A stretch of 64,000 bases of DNA from Pseudomonadota bacterium (GTDB lineage Bacteria > Pseudomonadota > Gammaproteobacteria > Burkholderiales > Casimicrobiaceae): the NCBI GenBank assembly GCA_018241765.1, contig JAFEDD010000015.1:45613-109612 (forward strand). Direction: 5' to 3'. Positions within the stretch are counted from its first letter, which is position 1; every line of letters begins with the position of its first letter. This document shows positions 57,005 through 64,000 of this stretch, piece after piece. A program made the translations under genes and the position numbers. The notes below the pieces were generated by a model. The model was given only the letters and a program-made list of their open reading frames with translations. It searched no databases and was not told the DNA's origin.

Positions 57005-58564
57005 ATGATGCCCCCGCCCACCGAAGACCGACCGATTCACGACCTGCTCATCATCGGTGGTGGCATCAACGGCGCGGGCATCGCGCGCGACGCGGCCGGT
57101 CGCGCATTGTCGGTGGTGCTGGTCGAACAGGATGATCTCGCGGCGCACACGTCGCAGGCCTCCTCGAAGCTCATCCACGGTGGGCTGCGCTACCTCGAGC
57201 ACTATGAGTTTCGTCTGGTGGGCGAAGCGCTGGCCGAACGCGAAGTTCTGCTGCGCATCGCGCCGCACCTGATTCGCCCCCTGCAATTCGTTCTGCCGCA
57301 CGAGCCGCACCTGCGGCCGCGATGGATGCTGCGTGCCGGGCTCTTTCTGTACGACCGGCTCGGCGGCTGGAGTGGCCAGCGACAAACCTTGCCGCGATCG
57401 TTCGCCACAGCGTTGGTCCCGACGGCCGACGGCGATTGGGGTGCTGGCCTGAAGCCGCGTTTTCGCGATGGCTTCGTTTACTCGGACGCGCAGGTCAATG
57501 ATTCCCGCCTCGTCGTCGAAAACGCGAAGGACGCGCGGCGGCGTGGCGCCGACATCCGCGTTGGCGCCCGTTTCGTCGGAGCGCGCCGCGAGATCGCGTC
57601 CGGTGCCGGCGGTCGGACGTCCCACTGGCGGGTCACGCTCGAAGATCCCGGCCGCGCCGAGACGACGACGGTTCTCGCGCGTGCCATTGTCAATGCGTCC
57701 GGCAACTGGGTCAAGGCGCTCCTTGCGCGCATCGACACGCCGCCGACCAAGGATTCCGTCAAGCACGTCAAAGGCTCGCACATCATCGTTCCCCGAGTCC
57801 ACGAAGAACGGCACGCCTATATCCTTCAGAACGAAGACGGACGCATCGTCTTCATCATTCCCTATTTCGAGCGCTTTTCGTTGATCGGCACCACCGATGT
57901 GCCGGTGGAGGCCTACGAGGCCCCGACCATCAGCGCGACGGAAACGCAGTATCTGCTCGCGCTTGCGAATACGTACCTCGACCGACCGCTGAACGAAGGC
58001 GACATCGTCGGCTCCTACGCCGGCGTGCGACCGCTCTATGACGATGGCAGCGCCGACCCATCCGCCATCACCCGCGATTACACGCTGACGCTCGACGTTC
58101 ACGAGGGTGGCGCCCCCTTGCTGAATGTCTATGGCGGGAAAATCACGACGTACCGCAAACTCGCCGAGCACGCGATGGAGCGCCTGCTGCCGTTTTTTCC
58201 GCATGCAAAACGAGCGCCGTGGACACAAACGCCACTGCAAACCGGCGCCACTCAAGCCGCGCTGGCCGAGGTCGTGCACGCGCTCGAGAGTCGCGGCATT
58301 GCATCCACCTATGCGCTGCGCCTGATGCACCGCTACGGGCTCGAAGCGGAAGCGGTGGTGCGCCAAGGGGCCGGTGAGGTGTTCGACGACGTCATCAGCG
58401 AAGCCGAAGTGACCTACCTGCATGCGCACGAGTGGGCATGCTCGGTGGATGCCGTGCTGCAGCGTCGCACCAAAGCGCAATTGCTCGCATCGCCCGCAGC
58501 CCGCGAGGGCCTGCGCGCCGCCGTCGAGCGCATGCTCCCGCGCTGCGGCGCCGACGGCGCGTGA
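57005..58564 (+). CDS. glpD: Aerobic-type glycerol-3-phosphate dehydrogenase
   Basis: A 519-residue FAD enzyme that oxidises sn-glycerol 3-phosphate to dihydroxyacetone phosphate and feeds electrons to quinone, at the inner membrane. The FAD motif is LLIIGGGINGAGIARDAAGR (about residues 16-35), then HTSQASSKLIHGGLRYLEHYEFRLVGEAL and IVNASGNWV. The C-terminal domain has TQAALAEVVHALESRGI. Two in-frame ATGs lie at 57005 and 57008. The transport and kinase genes (glpF, glpK) are not in the window. The next gene, HAD, begins 3 bp after the stop. Confidence 0.95.
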   Translation: MMPPPTEDRPIHDLLIIGGGINGAGIARDAAGRALSVVLVEQDDLAAHTSQASSKLIHGGLRYLEHYEFRLVGEALAEREVLLRIAPHLIRPLQFVLPHEPHLRPRWMLRAGLFLYDRLGGWSGQRQTLPRSFATALVPTADGDWGAGLKPRFRDGFVYSDAQVNDSRLVVENAKDARRRGADIRVGARFVGARREIASGAGGRTSHWRVTLEDPGRAETTTVLARAIVNASGNWVKALLARIDTPPTKDSVKHVKGSHIIVPRVHEERHAYILQNEDGRIVFIIPYFERFSLIGTTDVPVEAYEAPTISATETQYLLALANTYLDRPLNEGDIVGSYAGVRPLYDDGSADPSAITRDYTLTLDVHEGGAPLLNVYGGKITTYRKLAEHAMERLLPFFPHAKRAPWTQTPLQTGATQAALAEVVHALESRGIASTYALRLMHRYGLEAEAVVRQGAGEVFDDVISEAEVTYLHAHEWACSVDAVLQRRTKAQLLASPAAREGLRAAVERMLPRCGADGA

Positions 58565-58567
58565 CCC

Positions 58568-59380
58568 ATGATGGGAACGCCGCAACCGTTGTCCACCCTC
58601 GACGTCGCGCGTCTGCGCAACGTCGAACTGCTGTTTTTCGATGTCGACGAAACGCTCACCACGCACGGCCAACTGCACCCCGATGCCTATCGAACCCTTC
58701 ATGCGTTGCGGGCGACGGGAATCGACGCGATCCCGGTGACCGGTCGCCCCTCGGGCTGGGGCAACGCGATGCTTGCCATGTGGCCGGTGACCGCCTGCAT
58801 CACCGAAAACGGCGGCGTCGTCGCTTGGCGGGATCACGCGACCGGCCACTTGCGCCAACGGATCGCCCACCACACGGAGCGGGGCGAACGCTACCTGACG
58901 GCGCTGCGTCAACTCGGCGCCGAAATCATCGAGCGCTTTCCCGACGTGGCACTCAGTGCGGATCAACCCTGGCGCCTGACCGATCTCGCGATCGATTACG
59001 CCGAGCAGGTGCCGACCGCTTCTGCGGCCACGGTCGCGGCGATCGTGGCCATGATGCATGAGGCCGGATACGACACGGCAGTCAGCAGCATTCACATCCA
59101 TGCCGTTCGACCTGCCAACGACAAGGCAGACGGGGTGCGGGCTCTCCTCGACATCCGCGGCCTTTCCTGGGCGCACTATGAAACGCACGCCGCGTTCATC
59201 GGTGATTCGGCGAACGACGCCTCCCTGTTCGCGCAAACGCCGCTGGCCATCGGCGTCGCCAATGTGCGTGACGTCTTGTCGCGCCTCCCGGTCGCGCCGC
59301 GCTGGATTACCGAACGCGAGCGCGGCGACGGGTTCGTCGAGGCGGCCAACCGCCTGATGGCCGCGCGCTCGCACCGCTGA
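58568..59380 (+). CDS. HAD-superfamily hydrolase (Cof type)
   Basis: A 270-residue phosphatase. The nucleophile motif is FFDVDETLTTHG (about residues 24-35), motif II VTGRPSGWG, and motif IV FIGDSANDASLFAQTPLAIGVANV (about 216-239), giving the Cof/IIB cap layout. The cap domain is the less conserved middle part. The substrate could be a sugar phosphate; adjacency to glpD suggests a possible glycerol or triose phosphate link, but this is inference. Three bp separate it from glpD, so the two are probably translationally coupled. Confidence 0.88.
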   Translation: MMGTPQPLSTLDVARLRNVELLFFDVDETLTTHGQLHPDAYRTLHALRATGIDAIPVTGRPSGWGNAMLAMWPVTACITENGGVVAWRDHATGHLRQRIAHHTERGERYLTALRQLGAEIIERFPDVALSADQPWRLTDLAIDYAEQVPTASAATVAAIVAMMHEAGYDTAVSSIHIHAVRPANDKADGVRALLDIRGLSWAHYETHAAFIGDSANDASLFAQTPLAIGVANVRDVLSRLPVAPRWITERERGDGFVEAANRLMAARSHR

Positions 59381-59395
59381 CGTGCGTCCCGCGTT

Positions 59396-59424
59396 TTGAC
59401 AACCACGCCAGGATCGAAGATAAT
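59396..59424 (+). promoter_or_regulatory. Sigma-70 promoter of the tRNA gene
   Basis: TTGACA at 59396-59401, a 17-bp spacer and GATAAT at 59419-59424. The predicted start is near 59431, about 50 bp before the tRNA. Confidence 0.8.
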
Positions 59425-59482
59425 CAAAAGCTTCGCAACGCGTCGGGCGCTCTTGCGGTGCGCGGCGCAGACGTGACGGAAC

Positions 59483-59559
59483 GGCGCTTTAGCTCAGTCG
59501 GTTAGAGCGATGGAATCATAATCCACAGGTCCGGGGTTCGAGTCCCTGAAGCGCCACCA
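59483..59559 (+). tRNA. tRNA with CAU anticodon (probably elongator tRNA-Met)
   Basis: A 77-base cloverleaf: acceptor GGCGCTT pairs with AAGCGCC, the CCA end is encoded, the D arm is AGCTCAGTCGGTTAGAGC, the anticodon CAT is at 59517-59519, and the T arm is CGGGGTTCGAGTCCCTG. The anticodon stem has an A-C mismatch at its base. The CAU anticodon could belong to Met or to modified Ile2. The body sequence resembles elongator tRNA-Met of betaproteobacteria. Confidence 0.9.
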
Positions 59560-59604
59560 TCCCCACGTTTGAAGCCTTCCGAAGAAATCCAGCAACCCCG
59601 CGCA

Positions 59605-59630
59605 AAGCCCCGTCCAGACGGGGCTTTTTG
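59605..59630 (+). terminator. Intrinsic terminator after the tRNA gene
   Basis: AAGCCCCG and CGGGGCTT form an 8-bp stem around TCCAGA, followed by a T-rich tail (TTTTTGTTTT). It is 46 bp after the tRNA. Confidence 0.88.
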
Positions 59631-59752
59631 TTTTCAGACGTCCAAAGCGATCCGGGGGCAGCCAAACACAAAGCGGGTACTTTTGCGGGTACTTTTCGCG
59701 CCAATTCCGTCACGACGGCTCGACGACATACCGACCTCGCAAATCGCGGGCG

Positions 59753-60421
59753 TCACGCGAGGCGTAACGTGAACCGCTCGAAGCCCTCGCGCAATTGCGC
59801 AAGCACCGGCTCATCGAGCTGCCACGCGGGCGCGTCGGTGCTGCGGCATTCCTGCAGCGTCCAATGACGTACGCCACGCGCGTGCAGGCGCCGTGCCAGG
59901 CGCAGCAGCGCGTCCACACTGAACAGCCCCGCGTGCCACGTCGTCCGACACTCGAAGGCAACGGCGCTCTCCACCAACATGTCGAGGGATGCATCCGTAC
60001 GACGCGCATCGCTGCCGCTTGCCGTGATGCGTCCATAGTCCTCGGGGAGCGCCTTGATATCGAGTCCAACCCAATCGAGTCTGCCGAGCACCGCCCGCAG
60101 GCGCTCCGGATACATGCCCCCGGTGTGCAGTGCGATGCGAAATCCGAGCGCCCGAACGGCATCCATGGCCTCGCCGATGGCATTTTGAAGCGTTGGTTCG
60201 CCGCCGGAGAACACGACGCCATCAAGGAGGCCCACCCGCCGCTCGAGCAGTCTCATGACCTGCGCCCAAGCCAATCCCGTCTGCGCCGTTGCATCGAGCA
60301 ATTCAGGGTTATGGCAGTACGTACACCGCCACGGGCACCCCTGACAATAGACGACCGCCGCGAGATGCCCCGGGAAATCGATCGTGGTCAGCGGTGTGAT
60401 CCCGCCGACCCGCAGCGTCAT
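59753..60421 (-). CDS. nrdG: Anaerobic ribonucleotide reductase activating enzyme NrdG
   Basis: A 222-residue radical-SAM enzyme that generates the glycyl radical on NrdD. The iron-sulfur motif is CPWRCTYC (CX3CX2C, about residues 28-35), then VFSGGEPTLQ for SAM binding. It starts at ATG 60421, 7 bp after the stop of the small glycyl-radical gene; the frame stays open further upstream to 60502, but that part overlaps the small gene and has no family sequence. Coupled translation with the small gene is likely. It has no good Shine-Dalgarno sequence of its own. Confidence 0.92.
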   Translation of the reverse strand: MTLRVGGITPLTTIDFPGHLAAVVYCQGCPWRCTYCHNPELLDATAQTGLAWAQVMRLLERRVGLLDGVVFSGGEPTLQNAIGEAMDAVRALGFRIALHTGGMYPERLRAVLGRLDWVGLDIKALPEDYGRITASGSDARRTDASLDMLVESAVAFECRTTWHAGLFSVDALLRLARRLHARGVRHWTLQECRSTDAPAWQLDEPVLAQLREGFERFTLRLA

Positions 60422-60428
60422 TGCGCCG

Positions 60429-60629
60429 TCAGCGTGCGCAACGCTGGCCACGGTTGGGTTCGGCGAAGAACCGTCGCTCCCCGTGCTCACCCTGCTTGCC
60501 AATATTGAAAGACGCGACCGGACGGTGATAGCCCATCACGCGCGTCCAGACCTCGCAGGGCTGTCGCTCGTCGTCGCTCAGCGTGATGCCGATATGGCGT
60601 GCCGGTTCGGCTGTGGTGATTTCGCTCAT
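60429..60629 (-). CDS. Separate NrdD C-terminal glycyl-radical domain
   Basis: A 66-residue protein whose second half, CEVWTRVMGYHRPVA and FNIGKQGEHGERRFF, is the normal C-terminal end of class III ribonucleotide reductase, with the radical Gly at residue 33 in RVMGY. In ordinary NrdD this follows directly after the zinc-binding CPxC. Here the large gene stops 70 bp earlier, just after that zinc motif, and this small gene has its own AAGGAG Shine-Dalgarno sequence (8 bases before ATG 60629). The first 24 residues have no counterpart I know. It is probably required together with the large NrdD and NrdG. Confidence 0.85.
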   Translation of the reverse strand: MSEITTAEPARHIGITLSDDERQPCEVWTRVMGYHRPVASFNIGKQGEHGERRFFAEPNRGQRCAR

Positions 60630-60699
60630 GGGGTGGTCTCCTTACAGTGAAACGTGGGTACGGTTGGAGTGGTTGCGGCCGCGCCGCGACTTCTGCGGT

Positions 60700-62721
60700 T
60701 CAGGCAGCAAGACGACGGCGCTTGCGTTCGAGCCGCTCGGCGTCGCAACGTGGACAGAACGTGTGCTCTCCCGCAAGATAGCCATGGGTCGGGCAGATGG
60801 AAAACGTCGGCGTGACCGTGATGTAGGGGAGTCGGAACCGCGTCAACGCTCGCCGCACGAGTTCACGGCAGGCCGCACCGTCGGAGATGCGCTCACCCAT
60901 GTAGAGATGAAGCACCGTGCCGCCGGTGTATTTCGATTGCAGTTCTTGCTGTCGCTCCAGCGCTTCGAACGGATCGTCGGTAAATCCGACAGGCAACTGC
61001 GATGAATTGGTGTAGTACGGCTTGTCCGCGGTTCCGGCTTGGAGGATGTCGGGCCAGCGCTTCCTGTCTTCTTTGGCAAAGCGGTAGGTCGTGCCCTCGG
61101 CCGGGGTGGCCTCGAGGTTGTAGAGGTGGCCCGTGCGTTCCTGATAGTCGACGATGCGTCCGCGCACATGGTCGAGCAAGCGCAATGCGAAGGCGTGCCC
61201 GTCAGCTGTCGTTATGTCGTGCGCGTCACCGGTGAAATTGCGGATCATCTCGTTGATCCCGTTTACGCCCAACGTCGAGAAATGATTGCGCAGCGTGCCG
61301 AGGTAACGACGCGTGTAGGGAAAAAGTCCTTGATCGATCAAACGCTGGATCAGCTTGCGCTTGACTTCGAGACTCTGGCAGCCCAAATCAAGCAGACCAT
61401 CGAGCGCAGCGAACAACGCGGCCTCGTCGCCCGCGTGCAGGTATCCCAACCGCGCGCAGTTCACGGTAACCACGCCGATGCTGCCCGTCTGCTCCGCGCT
61501 GCCAAACAGGCCGTTGCCGCGCTTCAACAGTTCGCGAAGATCAAGCTGCAGCCGGCAGCACATGGAGCGAACCATGTTCGGTTCGAGCTCCGAGTTGATG
61601 AAGTTCTGAAAGTAGGGCAGTCCGTACTTCGCGGTCATGTCGAACAGCCGCGTTGCGTTCTCGCTCTCCCACGGGAAATCGCGGGTAATGTTGTAGGTCG
61701 GGATCGGGAACGTGAATACGCGGCCCTTCGCATCCCCTGTACTCATCACGTCGATGTAGGCGCGATTGATGAGATCCATCTCGGCCTGCAAGTCGCCATA
61801 GCAGAACGGCATCTCCTCGCCGCCGATGACCGGCACCTGTTCACGAAGGTCGTCGGGGCAGGTCCAGTCGAAGGTGAGATTGGTGAACGGCGTCTGCGTA
61901 CCCCAGCGCGACGGGACGTTCAGGTTGTAGATGAGCTCCTGGATGCACTGCCGCACACCCTCATAATCCATGCGATCCTTGCGCACGAACGCAGCCATGT
62001 AGGTGTCGAACGACGAGAACGCCTGCGCGCCCGCCCATTCGTTCTGCAAGGTGCCGAGGAAGTTGACGATCTGACCGACCGCCGATGACATGTGTTTTGG
62101 CGGTCCCGCCTCGACCTTTCCAGGGACCCCGTTGAGCCCTTCGTGCAGCAACGTGCGCAACGACCACCCGGCGCAGTACCCACTGAGCATGTCGAGATCG
62201 TGGATATGAATGTCGCCGTTGCGATGAGCCTCACCGATCCCGGGCGCGTACACGTGGGACAGCCAATAGTTGGCCGTCACCTTGCCTGCGACGTTGAGGA
62301 TGAGCCCGCCCAACGAGTAGCCCTGATTGGCGTTGGCATTGACGCGCCAGTCGGCGCGCGTCAGATACTCGTTGATCGACGTCTCGACGTCGACCAGAGT
62401 CTGCCGGTCCGCGCGCAGCGTCGCGTGCCGCTGTCGGTACGACATGTAGGCGCGCGCCGTCTCGACATGGTTGGCGGCGATCAGCGTCTGCTCGACGATG
62501 TCCTGGATCTGCTCGATGCTGGGCGCACCGCCACCGAAGCGGTGGATCAGCACCTTGTTGACCTGCGCGGTCAGAAGCGCCGCCTCCGCATCGTCGAATT
62601 GCCCGGTCGCCGCGCCGGCGCGGGCAATCGCCGAGTGGATACGGCGCGCATCGAAGGGGCTGGAAATCCCGTCCCGCTGAATGACCTCGCGCGGCAGATG
62701 GGTGACGGTGGCTGTGGTCAT
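60700..62721 (-). CDS. nrdD: Anaerobic ribonucleoside-triphosphate reductase, large part
   Basis: A 673-residue class III reductase that makes deoxyribonucleotides without oxygen. The N-terminal ATP-cone is about residues 15-105 (VIQRDGISSPFDARRIHSAI). The ten-stranded barrel has active-site Cys in GYCAGWSLRTLLHEG and RSMCCRLQLDLREL. It ends with the zinc motif CPTHGYLAGEHTFCPRC, then RRRLAA, without the glycyl-radical end, which is coded by the next small gene. The start is ATG 62721, with GGAG upstream; a TTG at 62739 in the same frame is less likely. Tandem NrdR boxes lie just upstream. Confidence 0.94.
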   Translation of the reverse strand: MTTATVTHLPREVIQRDGISSPFDARRIHSAIARAGAATGQFDDAEAALLTAQVNKVLIHRFGGGAPSIEQIQDIVEQTLIAANHVETARAYMSYRQRHATLRADRQTLVDVETSINEYLTRADWRVNANANQGYSLGGLILNVAGKVTANYWLSHVYAPGIGEAHRNGDIHIHDLDMLSGYCAGWSLRTLLHEGLNGVPGKVEAGPPKHMSSAVGQIVNFLGTLQNEWAGAQAFSSFDTYMAAFVRKDRMDYEGVRQCIQELIYNLNVPSRWGTQTPFTNLTFDWTCPDDLREQVPVIGGEEMPFCYGDLQAEMDLINRAYIDVMSTGDAKGRVFTFPIPTYNITRDFPWESENATRLFDMTAKYGLPYFQNFINSELEPNMVRSMCCRLQLDLRELLKRGNGLFGSAEQTGSIGVVTVNCARLGYLHAGDEAALFAALDGLLDLGCQSLEVKRKLIQRLIDQGLFPYTRRYLGTLRNHFSTLGVNGINEMIRNFTGDAHDITTADGHAFALRLLDHVRGRIVDYQERTGHLYNLEATPAEGTTYRFAKEDRKRWPDILQAGTADKPYYTNSSQLPVGFTDDPFEALERQQELQSKYTGGTVLHLYMGERISDGAACRELVRRALTRFRLPYITVTPTFSICPTHGYLAGEHTFCPRCDAERLERKRRRLAA

Positions 62722-62733
62722 GGATGACTCCGA

Positions 62734-62781
62734 ACACAATATCTTGTGGTCAGGTTATCCAAGAAACACAATATCTAGTAT
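62734..62781 (-). promoter_or_regulatory. Tandem NrdR boxes upstream of nrdD
   Basis: ACACAATATCTTGTGG (62734-62749) and ACACAATATCTAGTAT (62766-62781) are 16-bp NrdR-type palindromes with a 32-bp period, three helical turns. They start 13 bp upstream of the nrdD ATG. They predict repression by NrdR when deoxynucleotides are plentiful. A half-site TTGAT of an FNR-type element lies further up (about 62788-62792), weak. Confidence 0.85.
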
Positions 62782-62853
62782 GGACTAGATCAAGAATTTC
62801 TCCCGGTCGCCCCCTGTGTCACGGCGTGCCGTGTCCGTCGCGGCCGCTTCCCG

Positions 62854-63825
62854 CTATTGCGCCTGAAACCCGCTTTCGCGGATGATGCGACTCCAGACCT
62901 GCGTGTAGGCGCGTTCGCGGGCATCGAGCTGGTTCGGCGTCATGTATCCCACCGTCAGCCCCATGTTGGTCAGTTGCTGACGCACCTCCGGCAACGCGAG
63001 GACCTTTTCCAGTGCGCGTGTGAAGCGTGTCGTGAACTCTGCGGGTGTACCTTTCGGCGCCCAGATGCCGTAGAACGGTGTGTCTTCCAACCCCTTGAAG
63101 CCGAGCTCCGAAAAGGTTGGCACGTCGGGCAAGGCTGCCTGACGTTGTCCACCCAGCACGGCGATCATGCGCAGCTTTCCGGCACGCTGAAATTCGATGA
63201 AGTCGGGCACGGAGCCGACGCCGGCCGGAATCTGGTTGCCGAGCATGTCAGCCATCATCGGCGCGCTGCCTTTGTAGGGCACCGCCGTGAGTTTGAGATC
63301 GTACTTCTTGGCCAGTAGCTGCACGAGAAACTCGGGCGTGGAGGCGGGCGCCGGAATCCCGATGGCCGCTTGTCCGTCGCGACTGCGAGCCCACGCGACA
63401 AACTCGGGAACACTCCGCGCGGGGGTGCCGGAGGACACGGCGAGCCCATTGACGAAGGTGGCGATGCCGCCGACGGACTCGAAATCGGAGTGCGGGTCGA
63501 ACCCCGGCTTCTTCACGACCTGTGGCAGGATCGAAATCGTATGGTCGTGCGAAAGAAACAGGGTCGTGCCGTCCGCGCGGGCTGCTTTCAGTTGCTGTGC
63601 CGCGAGCTGACCACCAGCGCCCGGGCGGTTGTCGACGACGACCGTTCGCCCGAGCTCGCTCTGAAGCTTCTCGCCAAGCAGGCGGGCGATCGCATCGGAA
63701 CCACCCCCCGGAGGAAAGCCCACCAGCAAGTGGATGGCAGCGTCGGTTTGCGCCCATCCGGGGCTTGCGACGCCTAGCGTGGCAGCGGCGATCAGGCTGG
63801 CGCAGAAGCGGCGGCGGTCAGTCAT
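62854..63825 (-). CDS. Bug (TctC)-family periplasmic substrate-binding protein
   Basis: A 323-residue solute-binding protein of the tripartite tricarboxylate transporter type. It has a signal peptide (RRRFCASLIAAATLGVASPGWAQ) and typical Bug motifs: LVGFPPGGGSDAIARLLGEKL, VVVDNRPGAGGQLAAQQLK, VAPYKG-type TAVPYKGSAPMMADMLGNQI and PAGVGSVPDFIEFQRAGK. Ligands in the family are carboxylates, and it cannot be told which. TctA and TctB membrane genes are absent from the window, as is common for Bug genes in betaproteobacteria. The start is ATG 63825, with GAGGAG upstream. It is separated from nrdD by a 132-bp gap with the NrdR boxes. Confidence 0.92.
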   Translation of the reverse strand: MTDRRRFCASLIAAATLGVASPGWAQTDAAIHLLVGFPPGGGSDAIARLLGEKLQSELGRTVVVDNRPGAGGQLAAQQLKAARADGTTLFLSHDHTISILPQVVKKPGFDPHSDFESVGGIATFVNGLAVSSGTPARSVPEFVAWARSRDGQAAIGIPAPASTPEFLVQLLAKKYDLKLTAVPYKGSAPMMADMLGNQIPAGVGSVPDFIEFQRAGKLRMIAVLGGQRQAALPDVPTFSELGFKGLEDTPFYGIWAPKGTPAEFTTRFTRALEKVLALPEVRQQLTNMGLTVGYMTPNQLDARERAYTQVWSRIIRESGFQAQ

Positions 63826-64000
63826 GGCGTCTCCTCGATCATTGGGGTGCAAATCCGGGCATTGTATTGATGCACGTCCAGTCGCCGTCTCCGCTAGTGC
63901 GGTGTTTCGCGTAGATTGGTACAAGAAAATGCGATGGACTTTGGTTCGAATCGAGGCGCAAAGCGCAGCGATAGCGAGCTATGGCGAGCATTGGCAACGA
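63826..64000. other. Right-hand edge, no gene supported
   Basis: The last 175 bases upstream of the Bug receptor gene probably hold its promoter. The extreme end contains several short AGCGATAGCGAGCTATGGCG-type blocks that look like part of a repeat cut by the window edge. Confidence 0.4.

Noticed and set aside
56810-59374. An 854-codon minus-strand frame antisense to glpD and the HAD gene
   Set aside because: It is a shadow of the two well-supported plus-strand genes; the sequence is His/Arg/Gly-rich without domains.
59516-59713. A 65-codon minus-strand frame ending ALQGLEPRTCGL
   Set aside because: It reads through the tRNA gene in antisense; this ending is a well-known artefact of tRNA overlap.
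60429-60700. Frameshift or pseudogene explanation for the NrdD end
   Set aside because: The small gene has its own AAGGAG and ATG after the stop of the large gene, with 70 bp between, so a one-base error would not rejoin them. Raw reads would be the final check.

Overview
This is a GC-rich stretch of a betaproteobacterial chromosome. The family-level evidence is the nadD-rsfS-rlmH-maf-rng cluster, the atpIBEFHAGDC operon with betaproteobacterial-type beta-subunit sequence, a double-length UvrA, an IPTL-CTERM protein, a Bug-type tricarboxylate receptor, PhhA and DUF3079. I cannot fix the order or genus. Most of the window is housekeeping DNA. Accessory material is concentrated at about 31.1-34.7 kb, which is visibly richer in A+T in places.

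Layout. At 0-14 kb: the 5' part of rsmB (leaving the left edge), rnk, an EcsC-family gene, DUF3079, a 1998-residue tandem UvrA under a perfect SOS box, a secreted subtilase, pepE, and two overlapping c-type cytochrome genes. At 14-19 kb: a GNAT enzyme and the nadD-rsfS-rlmH-maf-rng operon for NAD synthesis, ribosome silencing and maturation, nucleotide sanitation and RNA processing. At 19-29 kb: small envelope proteins, a LysR regulator, an IPTL-CTERM protein, an SDR, a hemolysin-III protein, phhA, the sigma-54-driven glnK-amtB operon and a YeeE/YedE transporter. At 29-35 kb: a membrane Ser/Thr kinase, then an orphan Rhs C-terminal module with a lipoprotein partner, embedded in repeats. At 35-49 kb: pdxH, a MoxR ATPase, a GlrK-QseG-GlrR-like two-component system, dut, a PfkB kinase, a candidate small RNA, ctpA and an E1-like enzyme in overlap, a hydrolase, a thioesterase, a peroxiredoxin, a HisN-like phosphatase and a Wzm/Wzt-type ABC exporter. 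At 49.6-57 kb: the complete F1Fo ATP synthase operon with a clear sigma-70 promoter and a terminator. At 57-64 kb: glpD, a HAD phosphatase, a CAU-anticodon tRNA, an anaerobic ribonucleotide reductase cluster with tandem NrdR boxes, and a Bug receptor.

The most unusual features are these. (1) A family of about 118-bp dispersed palindromes occurs seven times, two of them truncated. It has CAACTTTT-like ends and stems that change in a compensatory way between copies. (2) Three different REP-like palindromes are inserted in frame inside the single uvrA gene. (3) The glycyl-radical tail of NrdD is encoded by a separate 66-codon gene with its own Shine-Dalgarno sequence. (4) An Rhs tip-and-lipoprotein pair has its start codon inside a duplicated palindrome. 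Positions and motifs were read by eye. No database search or folding program was run.
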